In this document: positions 9,511 through 16,912 of the stretch, piece after piece
Position numbering within the stretch: the first letter of the stretch is position 1
Layout of the letters: each line of letters opens with the position of its first letter
Origin: Pseudobacter ginsenosidimutans
GTDB taxonomy: Bacteria > Bacteroidota > Bacteroidia > Chitinophagales > Chitinophagaceae
Reading direction: 5' to 3'
DNA length: 64,000 nt
Assembly (NCBI RefSeq): GCF_007970185.1
Contig: NZ_CP042431.1
Coordinates: 1,116,001-1,180,000, forward strand
The notes under the pieces: model-generated
Database searches by the model: none
Told to the model about the DNA's origin: nothing
What the model saw: only the letters and a program-made list of their open reading frames with translations
Program-made: the position numbers and the translations under genes

Positions 9511-9684
9511 TCATTCCGGCAGGCACAGGATCGCGATCTTTGTACTGGCTCCCGGAGCATTGCAGGATGGTGACCAGCGAACCTTTTTTACGGATTCAGG
9601 ATCGCCTGGCTCAGGAGTTACAGGTTTCATTTGCATGAATATTCCTGCCATTAACAGCAGTAACATGGGTAAATATTTTTTCAT
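9511..9684 (-). CDS. 57-residue exported peptide, unknown function
   Basis: The frame reads MKKYLPMLLLLMAGIFMQMK, a good signal peptide, then a short mature part (PVTPEPGDPE..) with two cysteines and the end ILCLPE. It was found by reading the leftward strand between the DoxX gene and the promoter at 9707-9714. The ATG lies about 16 nt after the predicted transcription start, and the DoxX gene follows 21 nt downstream, so it heads the four-gene operon. I recognise no family. Mature peptides this short may be structural, signalling or cofactor-like; nothing decides between these. Confidence 0.6.
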   Translation of the reverse strand: MKKYLPMLLLLMAGIFMQMKPVTPEPGDPESVKKVRWSPSCNAPGASTKIAILCLPE

Positions 9685-9706
9685 AAGGGAGAGCTAAATG
9701 GTTATT

Positions 9707-9714
9707 CAAAGCTA
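9707..9714 (-). promoter_or_regulatory. -7 box of the 57-aa peptide/DoxX/LRR operon
   Basis: The leftward strand reads TAGCTTTG, a full match to the Bacteroidota -7 consensus TAnnTTTG, placed about 22 nt before the ATG of the peptide gene. No convincing -33 TTG was found at the usual distance. Confidence 0.5.
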
Positions 9715-9894
9715 GCAACACCCCGTATGACATGCCGGACTATACAAACGGTCATGCATACCGTATGTTGAAGAATTTCTCCATTTGATGTTTTCACCAA
9801 TCCACCAGCAACCCGATCTCTTACATTCATAGACGCTTTCCTGCCGTTCACGAAGCTATTTGGGCAGAAAAGGGGTTTTACCGATTTTTACCTG

Positions 9895-10959
9895 ATGAAG
9901 AAAGCACTTCCGCATGTTTTGTTCTGGCTTGGATACTGGGCCTTACTGGAGTATTCTGAATTCCTTTGGATGAAGAATTATATGGCGGACTGGCCAATGA
10001 ATAAGATCGCTACCCGGTCTGTGATCGGTTCATTTTTATATGGGCTCGTGCATCTTTCTTTTGCTTATTATCTTACCTATTTTGCATTGCCACGGATCGT
10101 GAAGAACAAACAGGCGATCTTTATGAATATCGCGCTGATCCTTATTCCGTATGTTGCTGCCATCTGTTCCATTATTCTGCTGGCGCATCATGTGGTGCTG
10201 CCATTGGTATATGAAGGAGTAGTGCCTCCTGCCCGCGCATTCTTCGATCCACAAAAATTCTTCAGCCTGATGATCGAAGTGGCATTCCCCGCAGGACTGC
10301 TCATGGCATTCCGCCTGGTGAATACCCAGCTGGCCGCCAGGGAAAGGGAGAAAGAATTATTGAAAGAGAAACTCAGTACAGAGCTGAGATTGCTCAAAAG
10401 CCAGCTCAACCCTCATTTCCTGTTCAATACCCTGAACAATATTTATGCGCTTACACGAAAGAAAAGTGATCTGGCCCCGGAGGTAGTACTCAAACTTTCC
10501 GAATTGCTCAGCTTCATGCTCTATGAATCAGGTAACGATACCATTTCCATCTCGAAGGAAGTGAAATTCCTCGAAGATTATATCGATCTCCAAAAGATCA
10601 GGTATACGGACGAACTAACTGTAACCTTCAATCGAAATATCGATCAGCCTTCCCAACCAATCGCTCCTTTGTTATTATTACCCCTGGTGGAGAATGCTTT
10701 CAAACATGGCGCCAGCGAAAATCATTTCGACTCCTTCATTCATATCGATCTTACGGTACAGGAAGGAATATTGAATTTCCGGGTGAACAATAGTTTTGAA
10801 AAGAATGGTAATCAACAGCAGACTAACAATATCGGGCTCAGCAATACAACAAGACAGCTCGAACTGATTTACAAACAGCAGAAACTGGAGATCAATCCAA
10901 CTGAAAATGTTTTCAGTGTAACACTCTCGGTAAACCTGAACAGCTATGGAAAAATTTAA
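9895..10959 (+). CDS. LytS-family sensor histidine kinase
   Basis: The protein has 354 residues: four N-terminal membrane helices (about 7-25, 42-64, 78-102, 121-145), a short coiled coil, and the His_kinase domain of the LytS/YehU type. The phospho-acceptor His174 is in LLKSQLNPHFLFNTLNN. The ATP-binding N box is near LLLPLVENAFKHGASE, and the domain ends with GLSNTTRQLELIY. The gene overlaps the LytTR regulator gene by 14 nt, which makes the two a clear pair. There is no extracellular sensor domain, so the signal is probably membrane-borne. Confidence 0.93.
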   Translation: MKKALPHVLFWLGYWALLEYSEFLWMKNYMADWPMNKIATRSVIGSFLYGLVHLSFAYYLTYFALPRIVKNKQAIFMNIALILIPYVAAICSIILLAHHVVLPLVYEGVVPPARAFFDPQKFFSLMIEVAFPAGLLMAFRLVNTQLAAREREKELLKEKLSTELRLLKSQLNPHFLFNTLNNIYALTRKKSDLAPEVVLKLSELLSFMLYESGNDTISISKEVKFLEDYIDLQKIRYTDELTVTFNRNIDQPSQPIAPLLLLPLVENAFKHGASENHFDSFIHIDLTVQEGILNFRVNNSFEKNGNQQQTNNIGLSNTTRQLELIYKQQKLEINPTENVFSVTLSVNLNSYGKI

Positions 10960-11656
10960 CTGCCTGATCATAGAAGATGAGCCTCTGGCCGCAGAAGTGC
11001 TGCAGGACTATATTTCACAGATCCCCTTTCTGGAATATGCCGGCACCTGCCGTGACGGCATTTATGCCATGCAGGTACTGCAGAAGGAAAAGATCGATGT
11101 GATGTTCCTGGACATCCACCTGCCGAAGATCAAGGGACTTGATTTCTTACGAACCCTGAAGAACCCGCCACAAGTGATTGTAACCACAGCTTATCGCGAT
11201 TATGCTATCGATGGATACGATCTCAATGTAGTGGACTATCTCCTGAAACCTATCCATTTCAACCGCTTCCTTACTGCTGTGAACAAGCTGAGGAGTCAGT
11301 CGCCCCAAATCAGTGCAACACCTCTTACAATGGCCGTGAATACTGAACAGGCGCATATCCTCATCAACATCAACAAGAAGAAGATCAAGATCGGGTTACA
11401 CGATATCCTTTACATTGAAAGTAAAAAAGAATACATCAGCATCGTTACTACAGAGAAATCATATATCACCAAATGCTCATTGTCCGAAATGGAAATGCTG
11501 CTGCCAAAAGAAAAATTCCTGCGGATCCACCGAAGCTTCATCGTGGGAAAAGAAAGGATCACAGCTTTCACTTCCGTGGCTGCTGAGATCAGTGGAAAAT
11601 CGCTTCCCATCGGCAGAAGCTACCGGGACCTGGTGCAACAGATCCTTTCAAAATAG
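10946..11656 (+). CDS. LytTR-family response regulator
   Basis: The 236-residue protein has a receiver domain (about 5-120) with phospho-acceptor Asp56 in DVMFLDIHLP, and a C-terminal LytTR DNA-binding domain (about 135-235) with motifs such as ILYIESKKEYISI and FLRIHRSFIV. It pairs with the overlapping histidine kinase gene. LytTR regulators bind paired direct repeats, usually in the promoters of neighbouring or membrane-protein genes; the target is not evident here. Confidence 0.94.
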   Translation: MEKFNCLIIEDEPLAAEVLQDYISQIPFLEYAGTCRDGIYAMQVLQKEKIDVMFLDIHLPKIKGLDFLRTLKNPPQVIVTTAYRDYAIDGYDLNVVDYLLKPIHFNRFLTAVNKLRSQSPQISATPLTMAVNTEQAHILININKKKIKIGLHDILYIESKKEYISIVTTEKSYITKCSLSEMEMLLPKEKFLRIHRSFIVGKERITAFTSVAAEISGKSLPIGRSYRDLVQQILSK

Positions 11657-11681
11657 GGAGGATTTTTGTAACTTGACTTTC

Positions 11682-12119
11682 ATGGCTACACGGAATATCC
11701 ATCCAGATTTTCTTTTCCTGCTTGAATTCAAAGAAGCATCTTTGATCCGGTTGTATAAAGAGCTCCGGGCTTTCATACTGGACATTTATCCGGCCAGCAA
11801 CGAAATGCTCTATCATACACATGCACTCACCAGCACATATTCCATTTCGGATAAACTCGCTGATTCCTTTTGTATGATCCCCATTTACACCAATCACCTC
11901 AATCTTGGTTTCAACAAAGGCACACTGCTCAAAGATCCACATCAGCTACTCACCGGAACAGGCAACCTCATCCGACATATCCCCATCCAAACCGGGAATG
12001 ATTTCAACAATAAAAAAGTGAAGGACCTGGTGAAGGCCGCAGTGGAATTTGCTATCCGTGATATGGACAAACCCACCAAGGTCACAGGAACAACCATATC
12101 GAAGATAAAAGCTAAGTAA
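11682..12119 (+). CDS. DUF1801-type small protein
   Basis: The product from ATG 11682 has 145 residues and resembles the DUF1801/YdhG-like fold: an N-terminal helix pair, a beta-sheet around IPIYTNHLNLGFNKG, and the RHIPIQTGNDFNNKKVKDLV tail region typical for the family. Proteins of this fold include frataxin-like iron chaperones, but most have no proven role. A purine-rich AGGGAGGA precedes the start by some 15 nt. The frame is open further upstream, inside the LytTR gene, and that part is not used. It follows the two-component pair by 25 nt and may be co-transcribed. Confidence 0.75.
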   Translation: MATRNIHPDFLFLLEFKEASLIRLYKELRAFILDIYPASNEMLYHTHALTSTYSISDKLADSFCMIPIYTNHLNLGFNKGTLLKDPHQLLTGTGNLIRHIPIQTGNDFNNKKVKDLVKAAVEFAIRDMDKPTKVTGTTISKIKAK

Positions 12120-12139
12120 TTCCGTAGATTCGTATCCGA

Positions 12140-12709
12140 ATGAGTACCATCCTGCGCCAGCACATAGAAAAGATCGTTCCGTTAACGGATGAAGAGTTCG
12201 ATCGGGTAATGTCCCATTTCAAAACCCGCAAATTGAAAAAGCACCAGTTCCTGTTGCAGGAAGGCGATACTGCGCATGCTCATTTCGATAATTTTGTTGT
12301 ATCCGGATTGCTGAAAGTGTACCATACCAGCGATGATGGCCATGAACATATCCTTCAGTTTGCCCCGGAAGACTGGTGGGTAGCGGATTACAGAGCCAAC
12401 TATTTTGAATCGTCTGCGGTGGTGAACATCAGTTGCCTTGAAAACAGTGAACTGCTTACCATCAGTTACGCAAACAGGGAGCAGCTCTGCAAAGAATTCC
12501 ATAAGCTGGAACATTTTTTCCGGAAAAAAGCAACCGGAGGTTTTGTATCCCAGCAACGACGCATTCTCTCCCTGCTCAACAACAATGCAAAAGAACGGTA
12601 CGAAGAATTCCTGAGCCTTTATCCCGGCCTCAGTCAGCGACTCTCCAAAACCCTGATAGCATCCTACCTCGGTGTGTCCCGCGAAACCCTCAGCCGCCTG
12701 TCCGATTAA
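12140..12709 (+). CDS. Crp/Fnr-family transcriptional regulator
   Basis: The 189-residue protein has an N-terminal cyclic-nucleotide-binding-like barrel (about 20-115) and a C-terminal winged helix ending in LIASYLGVSRETLSRLSD, the recognition helix of the Crp family. No cysteine cluster for an iron-sulfur centre is visible at the N-terminus. The two CRP-like palindromes 4 and 27 nt after its stop codon suggest that it controls the downstream DJ-1-like gene. Such small Crp proteins are abundant in Chitinophagaceae, and their effectors are unknown. Confidence 0.92.
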   Translation: MSTILRQHIEKIVPLTDEEFDRVMSHFKTRKLKKHQFLLQEGDTAHAHFDNFVVSGLLKVYHTSDDGHEHILQFAPEDWWVADYRANYFESSAVVNISCLENSELLTISYANREQLCKEFHKLEHFFRKKATGGFVSQQRRILSLLNNNAKERYEEFLSLYPGLSQRLSKTLIASYLGVSRETLSRLSD

Positions 12710-12712
12710 AAC

Positions 12713-12728
12713 TGTGATCTACCTCACA
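12713..12728 (+). promoter_or_regulatory. CRP-like operator 1 upstream of the DJ-1-like gene
   Basis: The sequence TGTGATCTACCTCACA is an exact TGTGA-N6-TCACA palindrome, the classic Crp/Fnr half-site arrangement. Its centre lies about 65 bp upstream of the predicted transcription start of the DJ-1-like gene, and a Crp-family gene ends 3 nt before it. Confidence 0.7.
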
Positions 12729-12735
12729 GAAAATT

Positions 12736-12751
12736 TGTGACCTGCCTCATT
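12736..12751 (+). promoter_or_regulatory. CRP-like operator 2 upstream of the DJ-1-like gene
   Basis: TGTGACCTGCCTCATT is a near-perfect second copy, 23 bp centre to centre from the first. Its centre is about 42 bp before the predicted transcription start, the class II activator position, and it touches the -33 TTG at 12750. Confidence 0.6.
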
Positions 12752-12780
12752 GGCTACCCCTGCCCGATGCCCCAACTTTG
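12750..12780 (+). promoter_or_regulatory. promoter of the DJ-1-like gene
   Basis: TTG at 12750-12752, a 20-nt spacer and CAACTTTG at 12773-12780 fit the Bacteroidota vegetative promoter (TTG, about 19 nt, TAnnTTTG) with one mismatch. The predicted start is near 12786, giving a leader of about 14 nt to ATG 12800. Confidence 0.6.
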
Positions 12781-12799
12781 CACTGTAATTCAAAAAGGC

Positions 12800-13570
12800 A
12801 TGAAAAAGATACAGACAGTTGCAGTGGCGGTGGCAGCATTATTGCTGACAACCCTTCACCTGGAATCAACAGCTCAAACAAAAAAATCAATTACCATGAG
12901 CAAGAAAATTTTATTCGTCGTGACCAGTCACGACAAAAAAGGAAATACCGGAGAGCCAACAGGCTATTATCTCGGAGAGGTTTCCCATCCCTGGGAAGTG
13001 TTGCATGATGCCGGATACGAGATCGAATTCGTGAGTCCCAAAGGCGGTAAAGCACCCGTTGACGGCTTCGACCTCAACGATCCTGTCAATAAGAAGTTCT
13101 GGGAAGATCCCGCTTATCATGCAAAAGTGGAAAACACGATGAAGCCTTCGGAAGTGGACCCTTCAAAATATGCAGCTATCTTCTATGCAGGAGGGCACGG
13201 CGCCATGTGGGACCTGGCCGATGATAAAGGTCTCTCGGATATTGCCACAAAGATCTATGCCAACGGTGGTATTGTAAGCGCAGTTTGTCATGGTCCTGCA
13301 GGACTGGTGAATGTGAAAGACGCCAATGGAAAATACCTGGTGGACGGAAAGAAGATAAACGCATTCACCAATGAGGAAGAAGAAGCTGTAAAAATGGAAA
13401 AAGTGGTTCCTTTCGCACTCGAATCCAAACTGATCGAACGCGGAGCGAAATTTGAGAAATCCGGTCTCTGGCAGAATCACGTAACCGTTGACCAGCGCGT
13501 GATCACCGGCCAAAACCCGCAATCAGCCAAGTCTGTGGGCGAAGCCATTCTGAAAGAACTGAAAAAATAA
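12800..13570 (+). CDS. exported DJ-1/PfpI-superfamily protein (Hsp31-like)
   Basis: From ATG 12800 the protein has 256 residues. A signal peptide (about 1-26, ending in LESTAQ) is followed by a class I glutamine-amidotransferase-like domain of the Hsp31 type. Visible motifs are the nucleophile elbow VSAVCHGPAG with Cys163 and His164, and IFYAGGHGAMWDLAD before it. Family members act as chaperones, glyoxalases or deglycases under stress. An internal ATG at the start of MSKKILFVVTSHD would give a cytoplasmic form; it may be a relic or an alternative start. Tandem CRP-like operators precede the gene and a strong terminator follows, so it is probably monocistronic. Confidence 0.9.
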   Translation: MKKIQTVAVAVAALLLTTLHLESTAQTKKSITMSKKILFVVTSHDKKGNTGEPTGYYLGEVSHPWEVLHDAGYEIEFVSPKGGKAPVDGFDLNDPVNKKFWEDPAYHAKVENTMKPSEVDPSKYAAIFYAGGHGAMWDLADDKGLSDIATKIYANGGIVSAVCHGPAGLVNVKDANGKYLVDGKKINAFTNEEEEAVKMEKVVPFALESKLIERGAKFEKSGLWQNHVTVDQRVITGQNPQSAKSVGEAILKELKK

Positions 13571-13591
13571 GCAGTACAGGTTCATATTTGC

Positions 13592-13625
13592 GCCGGCCGG
13601 GTCTCAGTTCCCGGCCGGCATTTTT
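13592..13625 (+). terminator. intrinsic terminator of the DJ-1-like gene
   Basis: A perfect 10-bp GC-rich stem (GCCGGCCGGG / CCCGGCCGGC) with an 8-nt loop is followed by ATTTTTG. It lies 22 nt after the stop codon. The remaining bases to 13790 hold no gene that I can support. Confidence 0.9.
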
Positions 13626-13790
13626 GTCATCTTCAAGCCCTCCGCGGCCTTATACGGCAATTCTTCGTAATAGTAGAAAAATAGACAACCAATTACTCCA
13701 GATTGGAATAACTTCGAAGAACACTTCAACCCTTCTCAGCTATTATCGCTCCAATACCCATCGATTTTTTCAATCATCAAACTCATAACA

Positions 13791-14084
13791 ATGATCATTG
13801 TTCACGACATTTTCGTTTGCAAGCCAGGCAACGCCTCCAAACTCGCAAAGAAATTCAAGGAAGCCATGACAGGCTATTCAGAAATAAAACATATCATGAC
13901 CGATGTAACTGGCCAGTTCAACAGGGTGATACTCGTTTCAGAATACGAAAGCCTCACTACCTATGAGCAAAGCTGGAAAAAATATGAGGAGGATACAGAG
14001 GCCAACCGCAAAATGCAGGAAGTAATGCAGGGTTACACTGACATGTACCTTACTGGTTCCCGTGAGATATTCAAGGTTTGGTAA
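13791..14084 (+). CDS. small NIPSNAP/ABM-like dimeric alpha-beta barrel protein
   Basis: The 97-residue product begins MIIVHDIFVCKPGNASKLAKK and contains FNRVILVSEYESLTTYEQSW, a pattern typical of the ferredoxin-like dimeric alpha-beta barrels of the NIPSNAP and antibiotic-biosynthesis-monooxygenase groups. No signal peptide is present. It ends 2 nt from the stop of the convergent serine hydrolase gene. The precise role is unknown. Confidence 0.65.
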   Translation: MIIVHDIFVCKPGNASKLAKKFKEAMTGYSEIKHIMTDVTGQFNRVILVSEYESLTTYEQSWKKYEEDTEANRKMQEVMQGYTDMYLTGSREIFKVW

Positions 14085-14086
14085 GA

Positions 14087-15532
14087 TCAGTTATTGCAGA
14101 GCCGCTGCAGGAGCATCGCTCCTTGTTTGTCTGCTCCTACTGTGCTGTTCACTAATATGATTACCGCAACTTTCTTTTCGGGCGCTACACTCAGGTAGGA
14201 GCGAAATCCTCCTGATGCCCCATTATGGAAGATCGCGTTGAGTTTTCCATATTTCAACAGCACCCATGCCATGCCGATATGGAAATTCTTATCTGAAAAA
14301 GTGGTATCATGCGTAAGCTGTATCGCTTTTTCCAGTTTTTTATTCGGTGCGTCCCATTGTGCTTTTGCATATTTCAGCATGTCAGCAGCAGTGGAACGCA
14401 ATCCACCAGCACCCTGATAAATGGGAGGAAGGTTACGGGGAAAATGATAACTGCCATCTTCATCATACCCTTTGGCATATGCAGCGGAATCCTGATGACG
14501 GATATCGATACGGATATCCTTCATCCCCATCGGACTTGCAATGAATTTTTGCACCAGCTCTTCATAGCTCATATTGTAGGTCCTTTGCATGATGGTGCTG
14601 GCCAATGCAAATCCCGCATTGGAATATTCATTCTTCAAGCCCGGCTCACGCGTGAGTTTGAGGTTCTTCAACCAACCGAAGAATTTCTCGATCGGATAAA
14701 TGATGATCCCTTTTTCATCGATCCTTTCATCTTTGAAATCTGCCGGCATCCTTGGGAAGGCCGATGTATGATTCAGCAGGTCTTTAATGGTAACAACGCG
14801 TCCATTGAATTCAAGGGATGGAATGGAATCAGGAAGATATTTGTTCACCGGATCATCCAGCCTGACCTTACCCTCGCCAATGGCCAGCGCCACGATAGTA
14901 GCTGTAATGGTTTTGCTGATCGACCCTAATTCAAACAAGGTATTGCTGGCCGGTATATTGTGCTTTGTTTTATCAGCTTCACCATAACCATAAAAATAAG
15001 TTGTACCGTTTTTCAGAATGCCGATGCTCGCTCCTTCCGTTCCTGCCTGCTGTAAATAGGTCCTTACGATGGAGTCCACCATTTTATCCTGGTCCGTTTT
15101 TAAAGGATTATTGTGGGGGATCTTGTCTACGCCTGCCCTGGGAGCGATGTATTGCCTGAAGAAAAAAGTAGACACTTTATCGCCATCGCCCAGTCCTATC
15201 CCCAATGTCATCGGCTTCGTGGCAAACACGCCTTTGTATAGGATCACGCCATCTGCATTCCGTTCAAAGATGATTTCCTTCATTTCGCCCAATGGAAAAA
15301 GCGACTGCTGTGTAACGTTGATGAATTCTTCCTTCTTGATCGCATTTTTGAAATCCTGCCCGGTAAGACCATACAATTTCTCAGCATCTTTTTCATTCAC
15401 ATATTTTTTCGCCAGCTCAGCAACAGAGTCCGTTCGTTGTAGAAGGGTTCGCTGCGCGAAGCCGCCCAGGGATACCAGGCTCAATAATAAGATGCAGGCA
15501 GATTGTGTCAGTCGTCTGGAGAGGATTGTCAT
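14087..15532 (-). CDS. secreted serine hydrolase, class C beta-lactamase family, with N-terminal DUF3887-like domain
   Basis: From ATG 15532 the protein has 481 residues with a signal peptide (SACILLLSLVSLGGFAQ). An N-terminal domain of about 100 residues (DUF3887-like) is followed by the beta-lactamase/transpeptidase-like domain. The catalytic motifs are clear: LFELGSISK (the SxxK serine and lysine), NEYSNAGFALAS (the YxN motif) and HNGASGGFRSYLS (the KTG-equivalent). These enzymes are usually peptidases or esterases acting on peptides or the cell wall; true beta-lactamase activity cannot be claimed. A promoter lies directly upstream at 15560-15590, so the frame upstream of ATG 15532 is not translated. 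Confidence 0.92.
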   Translation of the reverse strand: MTILSRRLTQSACILLLSLVSLGGFAQRTLLQRTDSVAELAKKYVNEKDAEKLYGLTGQDFKNAIKKEEFINVTQQSLFPLGEMKEIIFERNADGVILYKGVFATKPMTLGIGLGDGDKVSTFFFRQYIAPRAGVDKIPHNNPLKTDQDKMVDSIVRTYLQQAGTEGASIGILKNGTTYFYGYGEADKTKHNIPASNTLFELGSISKTITATIVALAIGEGKVRLDDPVNKYLPDSIPSLEFNGRVVTIKDLLNHTSAFPRMPADFKDERIDEKGIIIYPIEKFFGWLKNLKLTREPGLKNEYSNAGFALASTIMQRTYNMSYEELVQKFIASPMGMKDIRIDIRHQDSAAYAKGYDEDGSYHFPRNLPPIYQGAGGLRSTAADMLKYAKAQWDAPNKKLEKAIQLTHDTTFSDKNFHIGMAWVLLKYGKLNAIFHNGASGGFRSYLSVAPEKKVAVIILVNSTVGADKQGAMLLQRLCNN

Positions 15533-15559
15533 TTTGCAGATTTTTTCTGTAAGGATGAT

Positions 15560-15590
15560 CAAATATGGTAATTGTTACGGGCTTTTCAAA
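15560..15590 (-). promoter_or_regulatory. promoter of the serine hydrolase gene
   Basis: On the leftward strand TTTG (15587-15590), exactly 19 nt, and CATATTTG (15560-15567) fit the Bacteroidota promoter consensus with one mismatch. The predicted start is about 20 nt before ATG 15532. The other 270 bases up to 15862 show no further gene or site that I can support, apart from a 16-codon ORF at 15808 that I reject. Confidence 0.7.
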
Positions 15591-15862
15591 GCGGTATTGA
15601 TGACCGGTAGCGATGAAATGCTGAATCGCCTGTTTTTCATATCAATGTTTATTTTTTTTATATTTGAAGAACGTTCCTCTCCCGATAACCGGAATCAGCT
15701 CCTGCACTCCTTTCGAAATACAACTCCAGCCCAGGGAACCGCTATTGTTTCTGCTTGCCAGTTGCCCCTGAATCAGCCCTGACCTTTAACTGTAACTATT
15801 AACACATATGAACTTCAGCAGCATTTGCCTGATACGCAGACTGCGATTAATCCGTTAACCGA

Positions 15863-16423
15863 ATGTCGCCATTACTTACAAAATCAAATTTCATCATCAT
15901 CACCGGAGGCCCCGGAATGGGTAAGACTGCGCTGGTACAGCACCTGTCGGAACTAGGCTATCGTCATGTTCCGGAAACCGGACGCTCCATCATTCAGCAA
16001 CAGGTACAGGACGATGGCGATGCCCTGCCCTGGAAAGACAGGGCCGCTTATGCGCAGCTCATGTTCAACAAGAGCCTGGAAGATTATTTCAAACTCATAA
16101 CCGCCTCCGATCCGATATTTTTCGACAGGGGAATCCCGGACGTGATCGGTTACCTGGAACTTTGTGGGTTGCCAGTTCCTTACGCCATGATTGAAACGGC
16201 CAGGAGTAACCGCTATCACAGAGATGTATTCATCACTCCGCCCTGGCAGGAGATCTACGAGAACGATACGGAAAGAAAACAGGATTTTGAAGAAGCCGTC
16301 AGAACCTGGGAAATGATGACGGAAGTGTATACCCGGTTCAACTACAACCTGGTGGAAATCCCCAAACTACCTGTGAGCGACCGCGTCTGCTTTATGCTCG
16401 ATCATCTCCACACTGTGCTTTGA
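15863..16423 (+). CDS. AAA_28-type P-loop ATPase/kinase
   Basis: The 186-residue protein shows a Walker A motif GGPGMGKT near residue 14, then HVPETGRSIIQQQ, a DRGIPD segment and the pattern AYAQLMFNKSLEDYF. This layout matches the AAA_28 group, small kinase-like ATPases related to the NadR C-terminal kinase domain. The substrate is unknown. No signal peptide is present, so it acts in the cytoplasm. The gene stands alone, 91 nt before the next. Confidence 0.8.
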   Translation: MSPLLTKSNFIIITGGPGMGKTALVQHLSELGYRHVPETGRSIIQQQVQDDGDALPWKDRAAYAQLMFNKSLEDYFKLITASDPIFFDRGIPDVIGYLELCGLPVPYAMIETARSNRYHRDVFITPPWQEIYENDTERKQDFEEAVRTWEMMTEVYTRFNYNLVEIPKLPVSDRVCFMLDHLHTVL

Positions 16424-16459
16424 CGCTCTTCACCCTCAAATTGCCGCAATCCACCGGCA

Positions 16460-16487
16460 TTGCTTTTGACCGGTTCCGGTAAATTGC
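16460..16487 (+). promoter_or_regulatory. possible promoter with palindromic operator before the DUF1801 gene
   Basis: TTG at 16460-16462, a 17-nt spacer and TAAATTGC at 16480-16487 resemble a promoter. The spacer contains the palindrome ACCGGTTCCGGT (16469-16480), the usual place for a repressor. Both parts are modest matches. Confidence 0.35.
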
Positions 16488-16514
16488 AGTATCCATTCAC
16501 CTAAATACCGGATC

Positions 16515-16910
16515 ATGCAAAACTCCAGGAAATTCAAATCAGTGGATGAGTACATCAGTGCCTTTCCTCCCGATATTCAGATCAAACTGAAAGAGATCAG
16601 GGCACTGATCCGCGCAGCGGCACCCAAAGCAGAGGAGATGATCAGCTACAACATGCCAGGCTACAAGCAGAATAGCATGCTGGTATATTTTGCGGCCAAC
16701 AAGGCTCATCTCGGTTTTTATCCGGCAACCACGAGGCTGGAAGATTTCGAAAAAGAGCTTTCGAAATTCAACGGCACCAAAGGTTCGATTCATTTCCCCT
16801 ACGATGCGCCACTGCCCGCGAAATTGATTTCAAGAATTGTGAAATTCAGAACAAAAGAAAATGAAGCGCTGGCAAAGATCAAAGCGGAAAAGAAAAAGGT
16901 GAAAAAATAG
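16515..16910 (+). CDS. DUF1801 protein (YdhG-like, iron-chaperone fold)
   Basis: The product has 131 residues and starts MQNSRKFKSVDEYISAFP, followed by ISYNMPGYKQNSMLVYFAANKAHLGFYP, IHFPYDAPLP and a lysine-rich tail; these are the defining features of the DUF1801/YdhG family. Related B. subtilis Fra (YdhG) is a frataxin-like protein that delivers iron. No signal peptide. It is convergent with the AraC regulator, with only 2 nt between stops. Confidence 0.85.
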   Translation: MQNSRKFKSVDEYISAFPPDIQIKLKEIRALIRAAAPKAEEMISYNMPGYKQNSMLVYFAANKAHLGFYPATTRLEDFEKELSKFNGTKGSIHFPYDAPLPAKLISRIVKFRTKENEALAKIKAEKKKVKK

Positions 16911-16912
16911 AA

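Noticed and set aside
9491-9697. 68-residue rightward frame in front of the LytS gene
   Set aside because: It is antisense to the 57-residue exported peptide, which has a signal sequence, a promoter and an operon context.
9748-9764. ACGGT-N7-ACCGT repeat between the peptide operon and the LytS gene as a LytTR site
   Set aside because: LytTR proteins bind direct repeats; this is a short inverted repeat and fits no known consensus.
15808-15858. 16-codon ORF upstream of the ATPase gene as a leader peptide
   Set aside because: No stem-loop, no repeated regulatory codons and no conserved-looking features; such ORFs arise often by chance.
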